Shown: positions 27,058 to 34,807 of the stretch, piece after piece | How the letters are laid out: each line of letters begins with the position of its first letter | How positions within the stretch are numbered: the stretch's first letter is position 1 | Assembly: GCA_944358705.1 (NCBI GenBank) | Contig: CALVRR010000013.1 | Location: 1 to 46,547 of the forward strand | DNA: 46,547 bases | Source: an uncultured Bacilli bacterium | Lineage (GTDB): Bacteria; Bacillota_I; Bacilli_A; RF39; UBA660 | Reading direction: 5' to 3' | Translations under genes and position numbers: made by a program | Notes under the pieces: model-generated | What the model saw: only the letters and a program-made list of their open reading frames with translations | Database searches by the model: none | What the model was told of the DNA's origin: nothing

Positions 27058-27417
27058 CTAAGTACTCTCATGAAATGAAATACATATTATACCTCTACTA
27101 TTCATAGTTAACTTTATATATACTATCTTTTGATTAATATTTTTTTTAAAAATATACACTTCAGAATTCATATCTCTGGAATAATCTCGGTCTCGATCTA
27201 TTTTAACACAATCTTCTGTTTCTAAGGAAAGTATATGATTCCATATATCTTTTTCTTTCATAATTCCAATATTGATTAAAGCTTGTTTGGCTGATATTGT
27301 TTCACCATTGACAGTTATTTTTCTATAACCTACAAAGTAACAATTTCCCTTTTTTATTTCCTTTTTGCAAGTTTTTAAAAATGAATTAATGCTATCTATA
27401 TCTAAAGTACTGAACAT
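27058..27417 (-). CDS. MqsR-like toxin (predicted mRNA interferase)
   Basis: A protein of 119 residues whose second half matches the MqsR pattern: IWNHILSLETEDCVKIDRD, then SEVYIFKK, then IVYIKLTMNSRGIICISFHES. MqsR is a RelE-like ribonuclease that cuts mRNA, classically at GCU. The partner downstream has an MqsA-like zinc ribbon, which supports the call. AAGGGGGT precedes the ATG. Catalytic residues cannot be assigned with certainty without an alignment. Confidence 0.72.
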   Translation of the reverse strand: MFSTLDIDSINSFLKTCKKEIKKGNCYFVGYRKITVNGETISAKQALINIGIMKEKDIWNHILSLETEDCVKIDRDRDYSRDMNSEVYIFKKNINQKIVYIKLTMNSRGIICISFHEST

Positions 27418-27459
27418 TGTTACCCCCTTATATATTAACTCCTTTCATAATTTATATTA

Positions 27460-27496
27460 ATTATACACTCTTTAACCATTGGTGTCAATTGTCACC
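27460..27496 (-). promoter_or_regulatory. consensus promoter with operator-like palindrome for the toxin-antitoxin pair
   Basis: Minus strand TTGACA (27488-27483), exact 17-base spacer, TATAAT (27465-27460). The -35 lies inside the imperfect palindrome GGTGTCAATTGTCACC (27481-27496). Binding there by the HTH antitoxin would block RNA polymerase; this is inference. Confidence 0.75.
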
Positions 27497-27508
27497 ATCT
27501 TTTTTGTT

Positions 27509-27540
27509 AAAAAAAAGCCAGCAAATGAATGCTAACTTTT
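27509..27540 (-). terminator. minus-strand terminator upstream of the toxin promoter
   Basis: AAGTTAGC pairs with GCTGGCTT (two wobbles), then a run of seven T on the minus strand. It shields the toxin promoter from element B transcription. Confidence 0.6.
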
Positions 27541-27645
27541 TGTTTCCAAAATTACTTTCAAAAACTTTTCCCTTATTTCATAAGGTTTTTCCGAGATCTT
27601 GGTAACATTTTCCCTATTTTTGAAAACAAAATGGAAACAAATTGA
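27532..27645 (-). pseudogene. possible 3' remnant of a lost gene
   Basis: An open stretch of 38 codons without a start. Its second half reads like real protein (KNRENVTKISEKPYEIREKF and onward) and runs into a stop that lies inside the terminator at 27509-27540. The upstream end overlaps an arm-like repeat. It may be what remains of element A's own last gene. Too short to identify. Confidence 0.3.
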
Positions 27646-27961
27646 CTATTTTTTGCAATTTCTTAATTTTTAAAACCCTCGCAAATCCTTATTTTATGCG
27701 TTTTTTCCACAACATTGTTTATATTTCTTGCCACTTCCACATGAAGTTAATTTCCTTATATTATCAATACTATCAATATTTATAATATTATTGATATTTC
27801 TAAGTTTTTATGACTAGGTAATTCCTATATTATCTGTATTATTAGTATCATTTTTATTATAAATATTTATCTACTGTGGACAAATTGAGGACAATGTCCA
27901 CATCCGTTCACTTAATATAAGTATAGCATATTTTCTTATTTTATAAAATGTGTAAATACTA
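27541..27961. other. non-coding junction region between the two elements
   Basis: Apart from the possible gene remnant at its left edge, this stretch holds secA-tail copy 2 (27694-27743) and arm regions on both sides. To the right, TGTGGACA and TGTCCACA form an inverted repeat (27876-27902), and AT-rich TATCAATA-type repeats lie at 27763-27800. No other gene is seen. Confidence 0.55.
27694..27743 (-). repeat. secA-tail attachment site, copy 2 (between elements)
   Basis: On the minus strand it encodes CGSGKKYKQCCGKNA and then TAA, the same residues as the true secA end. It matches copy 3 at 44 of 50 positions, with 26 identical bases in a row (27704-27729). It is not attached to a gene here. 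Synonymous differences show it is a diverged copy, not an assembly artefact. Confidence 0.82.
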
Positions 27962-28420
27962 TTATACTTCAACCAATTCCTTATTGGTTATTGCTTCATA
28001 TATTTTTAACTTTATCTCTTCTGAATCATAATTTCCATCAAGAAAACTTTCCAATATCTCATGCAATAAATCCTTATCTATATTATTTGCTGCAACATGG
28101 TAACTTATATTTTCCATTTCTTCAATAAATTTTCCACATATTAATCCATAGCCATTTAAAATTAAAAATTGAGCTGATAATGTTATGGCTAGCCTTTTAT
28201 TTCCATCAACAAAAGCATGAAACTTACAAACACAAAAGAAAAGATGTGTTATTTTATCTACAAAATAAGGATAATAATCATCATTTTGAATATGAACTAA
28301 TACAGATTTAAGTCTTCCTATGTCTATAATCCCTTTATCCCCACCTCCACTAACATCAATTGTATTAGAGTGGATTTGTTCAATCAATTCTTCAGGTATA
28401 TATATTATTCTTTTATTCAC
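27962..28420 (-). CDS. Doc/Fic-family toxin (death-on-curing)
   Basis: A Fic-fold protein of 152 residues with the full motif HAFVDGNKR near residue 68 (consensus HxFx[D/E][G/A]N[K/G]R). Size and context match the Doc branch; phage P1 Doc phosphorylates and inactivates EF-Tu. It starts with GTG, with GAGGTT about 9 bases upstream, and overlaps the preceding DNA-binding protein gene by 8 bases, so production is coupled to the likely antitoxin. The toxin comes last, the usual order. Confidence 0.85.
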   Translation of the reverse strand: MNKRIIYIPEELIEQIHSNTIDVSGGGDKGIIDIGRLKSVLVHIQNDDYYPYFVDKITHLFFCVCKFHAFVDGNKRLAITLSAQFLILNGYGLICGKFIEEMENISYHVAANNIDKDLLHEILESFLDGNYDSEEIKLKIYEAITNKELVEV

Positions 28421-29435
28421 GTTCTTTTAACCTCTTAAAAACTTCTTCTGACTCTTTCATACGTTCGAGTAATTCTTGACTTTTCAATCCTAAAAATCTT
28501 TCAAATTCGGTTTTATCTAACGGACTAATATATTCAGTTAACCTTAAGTGTAGAGCATCACGAAACGCTAAATCTCTACTAGCCATTTTATTTCTCGCTT
28601 TGTTTTTTAAAGGTTCATACAATTTTTGCTCTGAAAACACATCAAATAACTTATCAACTTCATAATATTCTAACCTTGCACCTTTTTTTAAATATTCATT
28701 CTTTAATATTTCTGAAAACCCTCCTTCATACGATGATATTAAATCTAAAACTTCAGAATAGAAAGTATCTCTAACTTTATCTTTTGCATTTAAATTAAGT
28801 ATCGCCTTATATTCTTTTGTATTTTCTTTAAAAATACTTTCATATATTTTATCAGTGTATCTAGCATACTTATATTTTCCTTCCACAACATAATCACGTA
28901 ATGCATCCGTGAATAATTTTCTATAATTTTCTTCACAATACCATGATTCTAAATAATCTTCATCTCTTTGATTAATATATTTCGTTCCACCACCGGTTTT
29001 TTTATTAATCAAATCTATAACTATATCTAAAATTAATTTTCTAACTTCTTTTGCTCTTTCACTTTCAGATAATAACATTCCAACATTTAGAAAAGCTCTA
29101 AAATCAAAAACAGATAATCTAGTAACTTTTTCTTTGGTAAGGACATTAATGTCCTTACCAGAATTCTCCATTTTTTTTAAAAAGTTTTTTAATTTCTGCC
29201 CAGTTAATACCTCATATCCGTTTTCATTAAATTCCTTACTGTTATTTTCAATATATCTCCTAATTGTTCTAGGATCCACTTCGTAGAAAGAAGCAACATA
29301 TTCCACAGTAAAATAAATTTTATCATCTATTGCAATTCCCGGAACAGAAATATTTTTTTTAATTTCTTCTATTGCCATATCATTATTTAATATGTTTTGA
29401 CGATCAATAACAGAATTTGTTAAATCTTTTGCCAT
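28413..29435 (-). CDS. RhuM-like DNA-binding protein, likely partner of the Doc toxin
   Basis: A protein of 340 residues. After about 35 residues comes a helix-turn-helix-like region, IYFTVEYVASFYEVDPRTIR (about 41-60), followed by a short wing and RLSVFDFRAFLNVGMLLSES. The C-terminal half contains the RhuM-type segment DALRDYVVEGKYKYARYTDKIYESIF and a helical tail (FRDALHLRLTEYISPLDKTEF). RhuM-family proteins were first annotated as virulence factors and are often beside Fic/Doc toxins. AAGGAGG precedes the ATG. The 8-base overlap with doc suggests it is the antitoxin and repressor; that function is inferred. Confidence 0.68.
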   Translation of the reverse strand: MAKDLTNSVIDRQNILNNDMAIEEIKKNISVPGIAIDDKIYFTVEYVASFYEVDPRTIRRYIENNSKEFNENGYEVLTGQKLKNFLKKMENSGKDINVLTKEKVTRLSVFDFRAFLNVGMLLSESERAKEVRKLILDIVIDLINKKTGGGTKYINQRDEDYLESWYCEENYRKLFTDALRDYVVEGKYKYARYTDKIYESIFKENTKEYKAILNLNAKDKVRDTFYSEVLDLISSYEGGFSEILKNEYLKKGARLEYYEVDKLFDVFSEQKLYEPLKNKARNKMASRDLAFRDALHLRLTEYISPLDKTEFERFLGLKSQELLERMKESEEVFKRLKERE

Positions 29436-29483
29436 CTTTACCTCCTTAAGTTAAATAATTATCATTATTATACCATTATTAGT

Positions 29484-30734
29484 TTATTTCAACAATGACA
29501 CATCATAAATATCATTGTGTTTTTTGTCGAAATCAATAATAGCATTCATTTTATCTTTACTTGTACTCAAAATATAATATTTTTCAGTAGTTTCAACTCT
29601 TTTATGCCCTAAAACTTCAGCAATATCTTTTATTTCGCAGCCATTTCTTAAACTAATAGTAGCAAAGCTCCCTCTTAAATCATAAAACCTACAATTTATT
29701 TTTAATTCGTGATGGATAATCTTAAAAGGATATTTTATAATATCTGTTCCAGAGTATGTTCCATCTTTTCTAGTAAATACCATTTCAATATAATTTCTTT
29801 TAACATTACTTTGAACTATCTTATATTCTACTAACTTACCATACTTATTTCTCACTTCTTCGATAATATATCGTTTATACTTTTTTCCATATTCTTTCCT
29901 ATATTTATTTTGTAATTTTTTATAATTATATAATACTGAATGCAAGGTATCACAAATATAAACTTCCCTGCAACTACCTGTTGTTTTTGTTGTACCCAAA
30001 TACCATCTTCCTTTATTTTCTTTATCTTTTGCATATACAGTTTTAGTTATTTTGATTACTCTATTGTCTAAATCAATATCGTCCCAAGTTAATGCAAACA
30101 CTTCTCCTTTTCTCATACCTGTATAACAAGCAGTAAGGAATGCGCATATAAATACTTTATTATTTTTAAATCTATTTAAAATAATCTCTATTTCTTCATT
30201 AGTATAAATATGTCTTATATTTTTTTTTAATTCAAATGATAATACTCTAGGTATTTGCAAATCACTTGCTGGATTATTTTTGATAAACCCAAAATAATAT
30301 GTTGCATCTCTTAATGAACTCTTAATAACTTTTTGATAATTTCTTAACGCTTCTTTTGTAGTTGATGTTTGATATAATTTTAATAATGCTTGATTAAGAA
30401 TAAAAGGTGTCAATTTGGATAATTTATAACAACCCAATTCTTCTTTTATCTTATCAAATGATTCTTTATATCTTTTTGCTGTTGAATACTTATAATTTAT
30501 TTCAAAATACTCTTTCATCCAGTAATCTAAATAATCAGAATATAATATATTACATTCTGTGGTACTCTCACCATTAATAAATTCATTATATGCTTTTTGC
30601 CCAGCAACAAAAGCTTCATTTTTAGTTCTAAAACCACATTTTGTGATTTGCTTTCTTTTACCATTAACTTTTCCAGCTTCAAAGCAATATTGATATACTT
30701 TTCCTCTTTTTCTTATATTAATCATTATCTTCAC
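29484..30734 (-). CDS. tyrosine recombinase (integrase)
   Basis: Phage/ICE-type integrase of 416 residues. An N-terminal AP2-like arm-binding region (about 1-55) and a SAM-like core-binding domain (about 60-165) are followed by the catalytic domain. Catalytic residues: Arg in CYTGMRKGEVFAL, Lys in TTKTTGS, Arg in FYDLRGSFAT, His in VLGHKR and the nucleophile Tyr in TTEKYYI. The first His of the usual HxxR box is Tyr (YDLR), and RH is RG. It is the only recombinase in the region and presumably acts at the secA tail. The GTG start at 30734 has AGGAAAGGA upstream; an ATG at 30725 is the alternative. Confidence 0.9.
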   Translation of the reverse strand: MKIMINIRKRGKVYQYCFEAGKVNGKRKQITKCGFRTKNEAFVAGQKAYNEFINGESTTECNILYSDYLDYWMKEYFEINYKYSTAKRYKESFDKIKEELGCYKLSKLTPFILNQALLKLYQTSTTKEALRNYQKVIKSSLRDATYYFGFIKNNPASDLQIPRVLSFELKKNIRHIYTNEEIEIILNRFKNNKVFICAFLTACYTGMRKGEVFALTWDDIDLDNRVIKITKTVYAKDKENKGRWYLGTTKTTGSCREVYICDTLHSVLYNYKKLQNKYRKEYGKKYKRYIIEEVRNKYGKLVEYKIVQSNVKRNYIEMVFTRKDGTYSGTDIIKYPFKIIHHELKINCRFYDLRGSFATISLRNGCEIKDIAEVLGHKRVETTEKYYILSTSKDKMNAIIDFDKKHNDIYDVSLLK

Positions 30735-30757
30735 TTATCCTTTCCTAAATAAAAAAT

Positions 30758-30792
30758 TAAAAAGAGCATTCTTTTAAATGAACACTCTTTTA
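30758..30792 (-). terminator. terminator of the kinase gene, overlapping its stop
   Basis: AAAGAGTGTTC pairs with GAATGCTCTTT (two wobbles) on the minus strand, followed by a T run. It separates the kinase from the integrase. Confidence 0.7.
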
Positions 30793-32091
30793 TTCTATAT
30801 AATTTAATACTAATTCCTCTAAAAATTTCATTATTTCTTCTTCTGACAAAATATTTTTTTCTTGATTATAAGAACAAACAATTACTTCTTTTTCATTATA
30901 TTCTATTAAAAATTCACCTCGTTTTTGATTTGAGTGGATTGTATAATCAAAAGTTATATTTGCATACTTCTTTCCTTTATTAGCCGGATTATAATTTATA
31001 GATATATAGCCATTATCAAAACTTGAGGAATATAAATAATGTGCTGAATTATTATCTACATTAGTTGTTGTAAAATCGACTCCATCTTTAGATCTTTGTG
31101 AATATTTTGCGTATATTCTTTCAAAAATATAAAATTCTGGATAAATATTAATTATGCTTTTTAGAGCACTTAATAATTTTAAACTAAAAATATTAACTAA
31201 TAATTTATTCTTTTTTAAAATTTCAATAAATTCAATATTTCTTTTTTCTAAATATTGTTTTACTTTCATTCTTTTATCATCATCGGAAGTCAATTTTCGT
31301 GGATTAAATGTTTCTTCAATCATATTTATTAATTCTTGATATTTACATCTTTTTTCTGGTTTTATATTCAAACAAGAAGATATTATTAAATTAGCACTAA
31401 TCATTGATGGGTCATCCTTAAATTTTTGTGACAAATCATATTCATCTATGAACCAAAAATTAGATGGTAAAAACGAATCTTTTTCACCATTAATCATACA
31501 CCATATAATTTTTCCAATAGAAAAAATATCACCTGTTTCATCTACATTTTCTACTCTACCAACTTCATATTCAGGAGACATAAACATTCTGGCTCCAACC
31601 GCAACATTATTAGGAGTAATTCTTTCTTCACCATTTTTCAAAAAACATGTTCCAAAATCTGCAAGGTACAATGTATAATTGCTTTCATCATCACATTTAT
31701 ATAAAATATTATCAGGTTTTAAATCACGGTGATATATAGGAATTGGTAATTCTGATAGTGTTTTTAAGGTTTTAATTATTGGCAAAATTAATTTCAATGA
31801 CAACTCTACATTTCCTCTGGTAATTGGTAAAAGTTCTTCCAAAGAGCCATCATATTTTTTCATTGTTATATAAGATTTCGAAATATCTTTTTCGTCAATA
31901 TTTACATTAAGTACCTCGACAATATTAGGAATATTATCTGAATTAAGTTCTTTTAAAACGCTTAATTCTTGTCTAAATCTTTGTATCTTTTCTAGAGAAG
32001 ATGTGTTACGCAAATATTTGGTAGCAGTGTTTTTTTCATTATCAAAATATATGTTACCATTTCCACCTTTTTTATCTATAGTTCTTTTCAT
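30790..32091 (-). CDS. Hanks-type Ser/Thr protein kinase, soluble, mobile-element cargo
   Basis: A complete eukaryote-like kinase domain (about residues 5-270): glycine loop KGGNGNIYF, ATP lysine in ATKYLR, catalytic loop YHRDLKPDNIL, ADFGTC and the SPEY segment. There is no membrane helix and no PASTA repeat, so it is not the usual wall-sensing PrkC type. A C-terminal domain of about 160 residues is unfamiliar, with beta-rich segments (GYISINYNPANKGKKYANIT). Soluble kinases on bacterial islands are known in phage defence (staphylococcal Stk2); a defence role here is inference. AAAGGAGGAAATA precedes the ATG. It lies nearest to secA, and no clear promoter separates it from the hairpin upstream. 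Confidence 0.85.
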   Translation of the reverse strand: MKRTIDKKGGNGNIYFDNEKNTATKYLRNTSSLEKIQRFRQELSVLKELNSDNIPNIVEVLNVNIDEKDISKSYITMKKYDGSLEELLPITRGNVELSLKLILPIIKTLKTLSELPIPIYHRDLKPDNILYKCDDESNYTLYLADFGTCFLKNGEERITPNNVAVGARMFMSPEYEVGRVENVDETGDIFSIGKIIWCMINGEKDSFLPSNFWFIDEYDLSQKFKDDPSMISANLIISSCLNIKPEKRCKYQELINMIEETFNPRKLTSDDDKRMKVKQYLEKRNIEFIEILKKNKLLVNIFSLKLLSALKSIINIYPEFYIFERIYAKYSQRSKDGVDFTTTNVDNNSAHYLYSSSFDNGYISINYNPANKGKKYANITFDYTIHSNQKRGEFLIEYNEKEVIVCSYNQEKNILSEEEIMKFLEELVLNYIE

Positions 32092-32110
32092 TATTTCCTC
32101 CTTTCAACAA

Positions 32111-32148
32111 AAAGGATGTCAACAAATTTATTTTCGCTGACATCCTTT
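32111..32148. terminator. strong hairpin between secA and the kinase gene
   Basis: A perfect 11-bp stem, AAAGGATGTCA with TGACATCCTTT, and a 16-base loop. On the minus strand TTTTTGTT follows. It can end the secA transcript after integration, or act as an attenuator in the kinase leader. Confidence 0.65.
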
Positions 32149-32236
32149 ATTTTCAATGCTTTTTGTCCACATCTTTATTAATTTGGTGACAAACAATAAA
32201 TTTGCTACCTTTTTCTAATTTTAACTTTTCCTTTAT

Positions 32237-32286
32237 TTATGCGTTCTTTCCACAACATTGTTTATATTTCTTTCCCGAACCACATG
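32237..32286 (-). repeat. secA-tail attachment site, copy 3 (in use as the secA 3' end)
   Basis: The functional copy, encoding CGSGKKYKQCCGKNA as the end of SecA. The probable crossover core is the 20 bases shared by all three copies, CAACATTGTTTATATTTCTT (32253-32272). Confidence 0.82.
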
Positions 32287-34735
32287 GACAAGGGTCATTT
32301 CTACCAATTTTCTTTACTCTTTTTGGACTTTTCTTAGCAGGTTCTTTTCCACCTTCATTAGTTATTTTCTTTTTTGCTACTTCTTTACGTTCAATATTTT
32401 GTCTTATTTCTGCTCTTAATAAGAATGTTGTTACATCTTTATCAATTTTTTGAAGCATTTCATCAAACATATCATAACCTTCCATGGTATAAGCTCGAAG
32501 TGGATCTTCTTGTGCATATCCTCTTAAATGAATTCCTTCTCTTAAATGTGACATGGTGTTGATATGTTCCATCCAATAATTATCAACTACTTGTAATGTA
32601 ATAGCTTTTTCAAATTCATCTTTTACTTCTTGTGGAATTTCTTTGATTTTTTCTTCATATTCTGTAGTAATTTTCTTTACTAATATATCAATGGTTTCTT
32701 CTTCTGATTTATTTTCTATTTCTGATATTTTAATATCTTTCTTTAATAGATTTTCGTTTACATATTCTGCTATTTCTTCATAGTCTTGTTTACCTAGCTC
32801 TCCTTCTGGAGCTAAATGTGATTTTACTAAATCTTCTATGTGATGACGGAATGTATCTAATACCATCTCATGGATAGATTCACTATCTAGAATTCTATTT
32901 CTTTTTGCATACATAATTTCTCTTTGATCATTCATTACGTCATCGTATTGCAATAATTGTTTACGGATATCAAAGTTATTTCCTTCAACACGTTTTTGTG
33001 CTGTTCCAATAGATCTTGTAAATGTTTTACTTTGAATTGCTTGCTCTCCTAATCCCATGGATTTCATCATTTCACCAATTCTGTCCGATCCAAAACGAAC
33101 CATTAAATCATCTTTCATAGATACAAAGAATTGAGTGTATCCAGGATCTCCTTGACGACCAGAACGACCACGTAGCTGATTATCGATACGACGTGATTCG
33201 TGACGTTCTGTACCGACTACACAAAGTCCTCCTAAATTTCTTATTTCATCGGATAATTTAATATCCGTACCACGACCAGCCATATTGGTTGCGATAGTTA
33301 CTGATTTTTGTTGTCCTATCTTAGAAATTATTTCTGCTTCACGCGCATGATTTTTTGCATTTAATACTTCATGTGGTATATGTGCTTTTTTTAATAAATC
33401 ACTAATTAACTCACTTGTTTCAATTGCAATAGTACCAATTAATACTGGTTGTCCTTTTTCATAACGTTCTTTTACAAATCCTATAATTGCTTTATACTTT
33501 GCTTCTTTGGTTGCATAAACTAAATCTGGAGCATCAATACGAATTACTTCCTTATTTGTAGGAATATCTATAACATACATATTATAAATATTTCTAAATT
33601 CTTCTTCTTCGGTTTTAGCTGTTCCTGTCATACCAGATAATTTTTTATACATTCTGAATAAATTCTGGAAAGTAATTGTTGCTAGAGTCTTTGTTTCTTG
33701 GTTTATCGTTACTCCTTCTTTTGCTTCAATTGCTTGATGAAGACCATCAGAGTAAGCACGCCCTTTCATTAAACGTCCTGTAAATTGGTCTACAATTACT
33801 ACCTCATCGTCTTGTACTACATAATCTACATCTTTTTTCATCGAATAATTTGCTCGTAAGGCTTGATTAATATAGTGTACTAAAGAAGCATTTTCAATAT
33901 CATATAAATTAGTTACGTGGAAGGATTTTTCTGCTTTTTCACTACCTGTTTCTGTTAATGTAACAGCCTTTGTTTTTTCATCATATACATAGTCTGTATC
34001 TTCTTTTAATCCTTTTGCAAAATGATCAGCATCTAAATATAAATTAGCACTGTTCATTTGACCACCAGAAATAATTAAAGGTGTTCTTGCCTCATCAATT
34101 AATACTGAGTCTACCTCATCGATAATTGCAAAATTTAATGGTCTTTGAACACGATCTTCTTTTCTGATTACCATGTTATCCCTTAGATAATCAAAACCAA
34201 TTTCATTATTTGTGGAATATAAAATATCACAATTATAAGCTTCTTGTTTTTCTTTTGTACTTAAGTCTCTTGTGTTAACTCCTACAGTTAATCCTAAAAA
34301 GCGATATATATCTCCCATCCACTGAGCATCACGACTAGCTAGGTATTCGTTAACAGTAATAACATGTACTCCTTCTCCTGTTAATGCATTTAAATATCCT
34401 GGAAGAACACAGGTTAGAGTTTTTCCTTCACCTGTTTTCATTTCTGCAATATTACCATAATGAATAGCAAGACCACCTAATATTTGGACATAAAAATGTT
34501 TTTCTCCTAATACACGGAAAGATGCTTCTCTTGCAGTTGCAAAAGCTTCGGGTAAAATATCTTCTAAAGATTCTCTATTTTTTAATCTTTCTTTAAATTC
34601 TTCCGTTTTTGCTTTTAATTCTGTATCTGTCAACTTAGAATATTCTTCCTCTAAGTCCATTACTTTATCCGCTAGAACTTCAAATCTTTTTAGCTCTTTA
34701 TACTCATGATCGAATAGTTTTCTTAATAATTTCAT
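32237..34735 (-). CDS. secA: SecA, preprotein translocase ATPase
   Basis: Motor of the general secretion pathway, 832 aa. DEAD-box motifs are clear: MKTGEGKT (Walker A), IIDEVDSVLIDEARTPLIIS, TNMAGRGTDIKL and QLRGRSGRQGDPG. The C-terminal linker ends in the SEC-C zinc module DPCPCGSGKKYKQCCG, which contacts SecB or lipids in other bacteria. The last codons are also the attachment site of two integrated elements, so the KNA end is supplied by element DNA; the ancestral end was probably CCGK. AAGGAG precedes the ATG, and TGG-TAAAAT upstream is a possible promoter. Confidence 0.97.
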   Translation of the reverse strand: MKLLRKLFDHEYKELKRFEVLADKVMDLEEEYSKLTDTELKAKTEEFKERLKNRESLEDILPEAFATAREASFRVLGEKHFYVQILGGLAIHYGNIAEMKTGEGKTLTCVLPGYLNALTGEGVHVITVNEYLASRDAQWMGDIYRFLGLTVGVNTRDLSTKEKQEAYNCDILYSTNNEIGFDYLRDNMVIRKEDRVQRPLNFAIIDEVDSVLIDEARTPLIISGGQMNSANLYLDADHFAKGLKEDTDYVYDEKTKAVTLTETGSEKAEKSFHVTNLYDIENASLVHYINQALRANYSMKKDVDYVVQDDEVVIVDQFTGRLMKGRAYSDGLHQAIEAKEGVTINQETKTLATITFQNLFRMYKKLSGMTGTAKTEEEEFRNIYNMYVIDIPTNKEVIRIDAPDLVYATKEAKYKAIIGFVKERYEKGQPVLIGTIAIETSELISDLLKKAHIPHEVLNAKNHAREAEIISKIGQQKSVTIATNMAGRGTDIKLSDEIRNLGGLCVVGTERHESRRIDNQLRGRSGRQGDPGYTQFFVSMKDDLMVRFGSDRIGEMMKSMGLGEQAIQSKTFTRSIGTAQKRVEGNNFDIRKQLLQYDDVMNDQREIMYAKRNRILDSESIHEMVLDTFRHHIEDLVKSHLAPEGELGKQDYEEIAEYVNENLLKKDIKISEIENKSEEETIDILVKKITTEYEEKIKEIPQEVKDEFEKAITLQVVDNYWMEHINTMSHLREGIHLRGYAQEDPLRAYTMEGYDMFDEMLQKIDKDVTTFLLRAEIRQNIERKEVAKKKITNEGGKEPAKKSPKRVKKIGRNDPCPCGSGKKYKQCCGKNA

Positions 34736-34765
34736 TCTAACATCTCCTTAACTTATTATTTTACC

Positions 34766-34802
34766 AAAAAAAAAGGAAGAATAAAAGGTTATTCTTCCTT
34801 TT
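34766..34802 (-). terminator. terminator of hpf
   Basis: AAAAGGAAGAAT, an 8-base loop, ATTCTTCCTTTT and a T run on the minus strand. Confidence 0.85.
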
Positions 34803-34807
34803 TCTCA

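Larger units (their letters stand above)
25786..27743 (-). mobile_element. outer secA-integrated element (A), toxin-antitoxin cargo, no integrase
   Basis: About 1.96 kb between two secA-tail copies. It holds an MqsR-like toxin gene, a Panacea-type antitoxin gene and a possible gene remnant. Arm-like repeats lie inside each end: AAACAAATTG occurs at 25962-25971 and 27635-27644. No recombinase is present, so it would need the neighbour's integrase to move. Confidence 0.65.
27694..32286 (-). mobile_element. inner secA-integrated element (B) with tyrosine integrase
   Basis: About 4.6 kb between secA-tail copies 2 and 3. Minus-strand order from secA: Hanks kinase, tyrosine integrase, RhuM-like DNA-binding protein, Doc toxin. 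The 10-mer TGTCCACATC occurs near both ends in the same orientation (27895-27904 and 32164-32173), as expected for integrase arm sites. There is no conjugation, relaxase, replication or capsid gene, so it is a minimal genomic island or satellite. Confidence 0.75.

Noticed and set aside
27417..27605. 62-codon plus-strand frame opposite the toxin promoter
   Set aside because: Covers a consensus minus-strand promoter and terminator, lacks a ribosome site, and is probably non-coding.
25786..32286. Prophage interpretation of the accessory region
   Set aside because: No capsid, terminase, portal, tail, lysis or replication gene; only an integrase with cargo.
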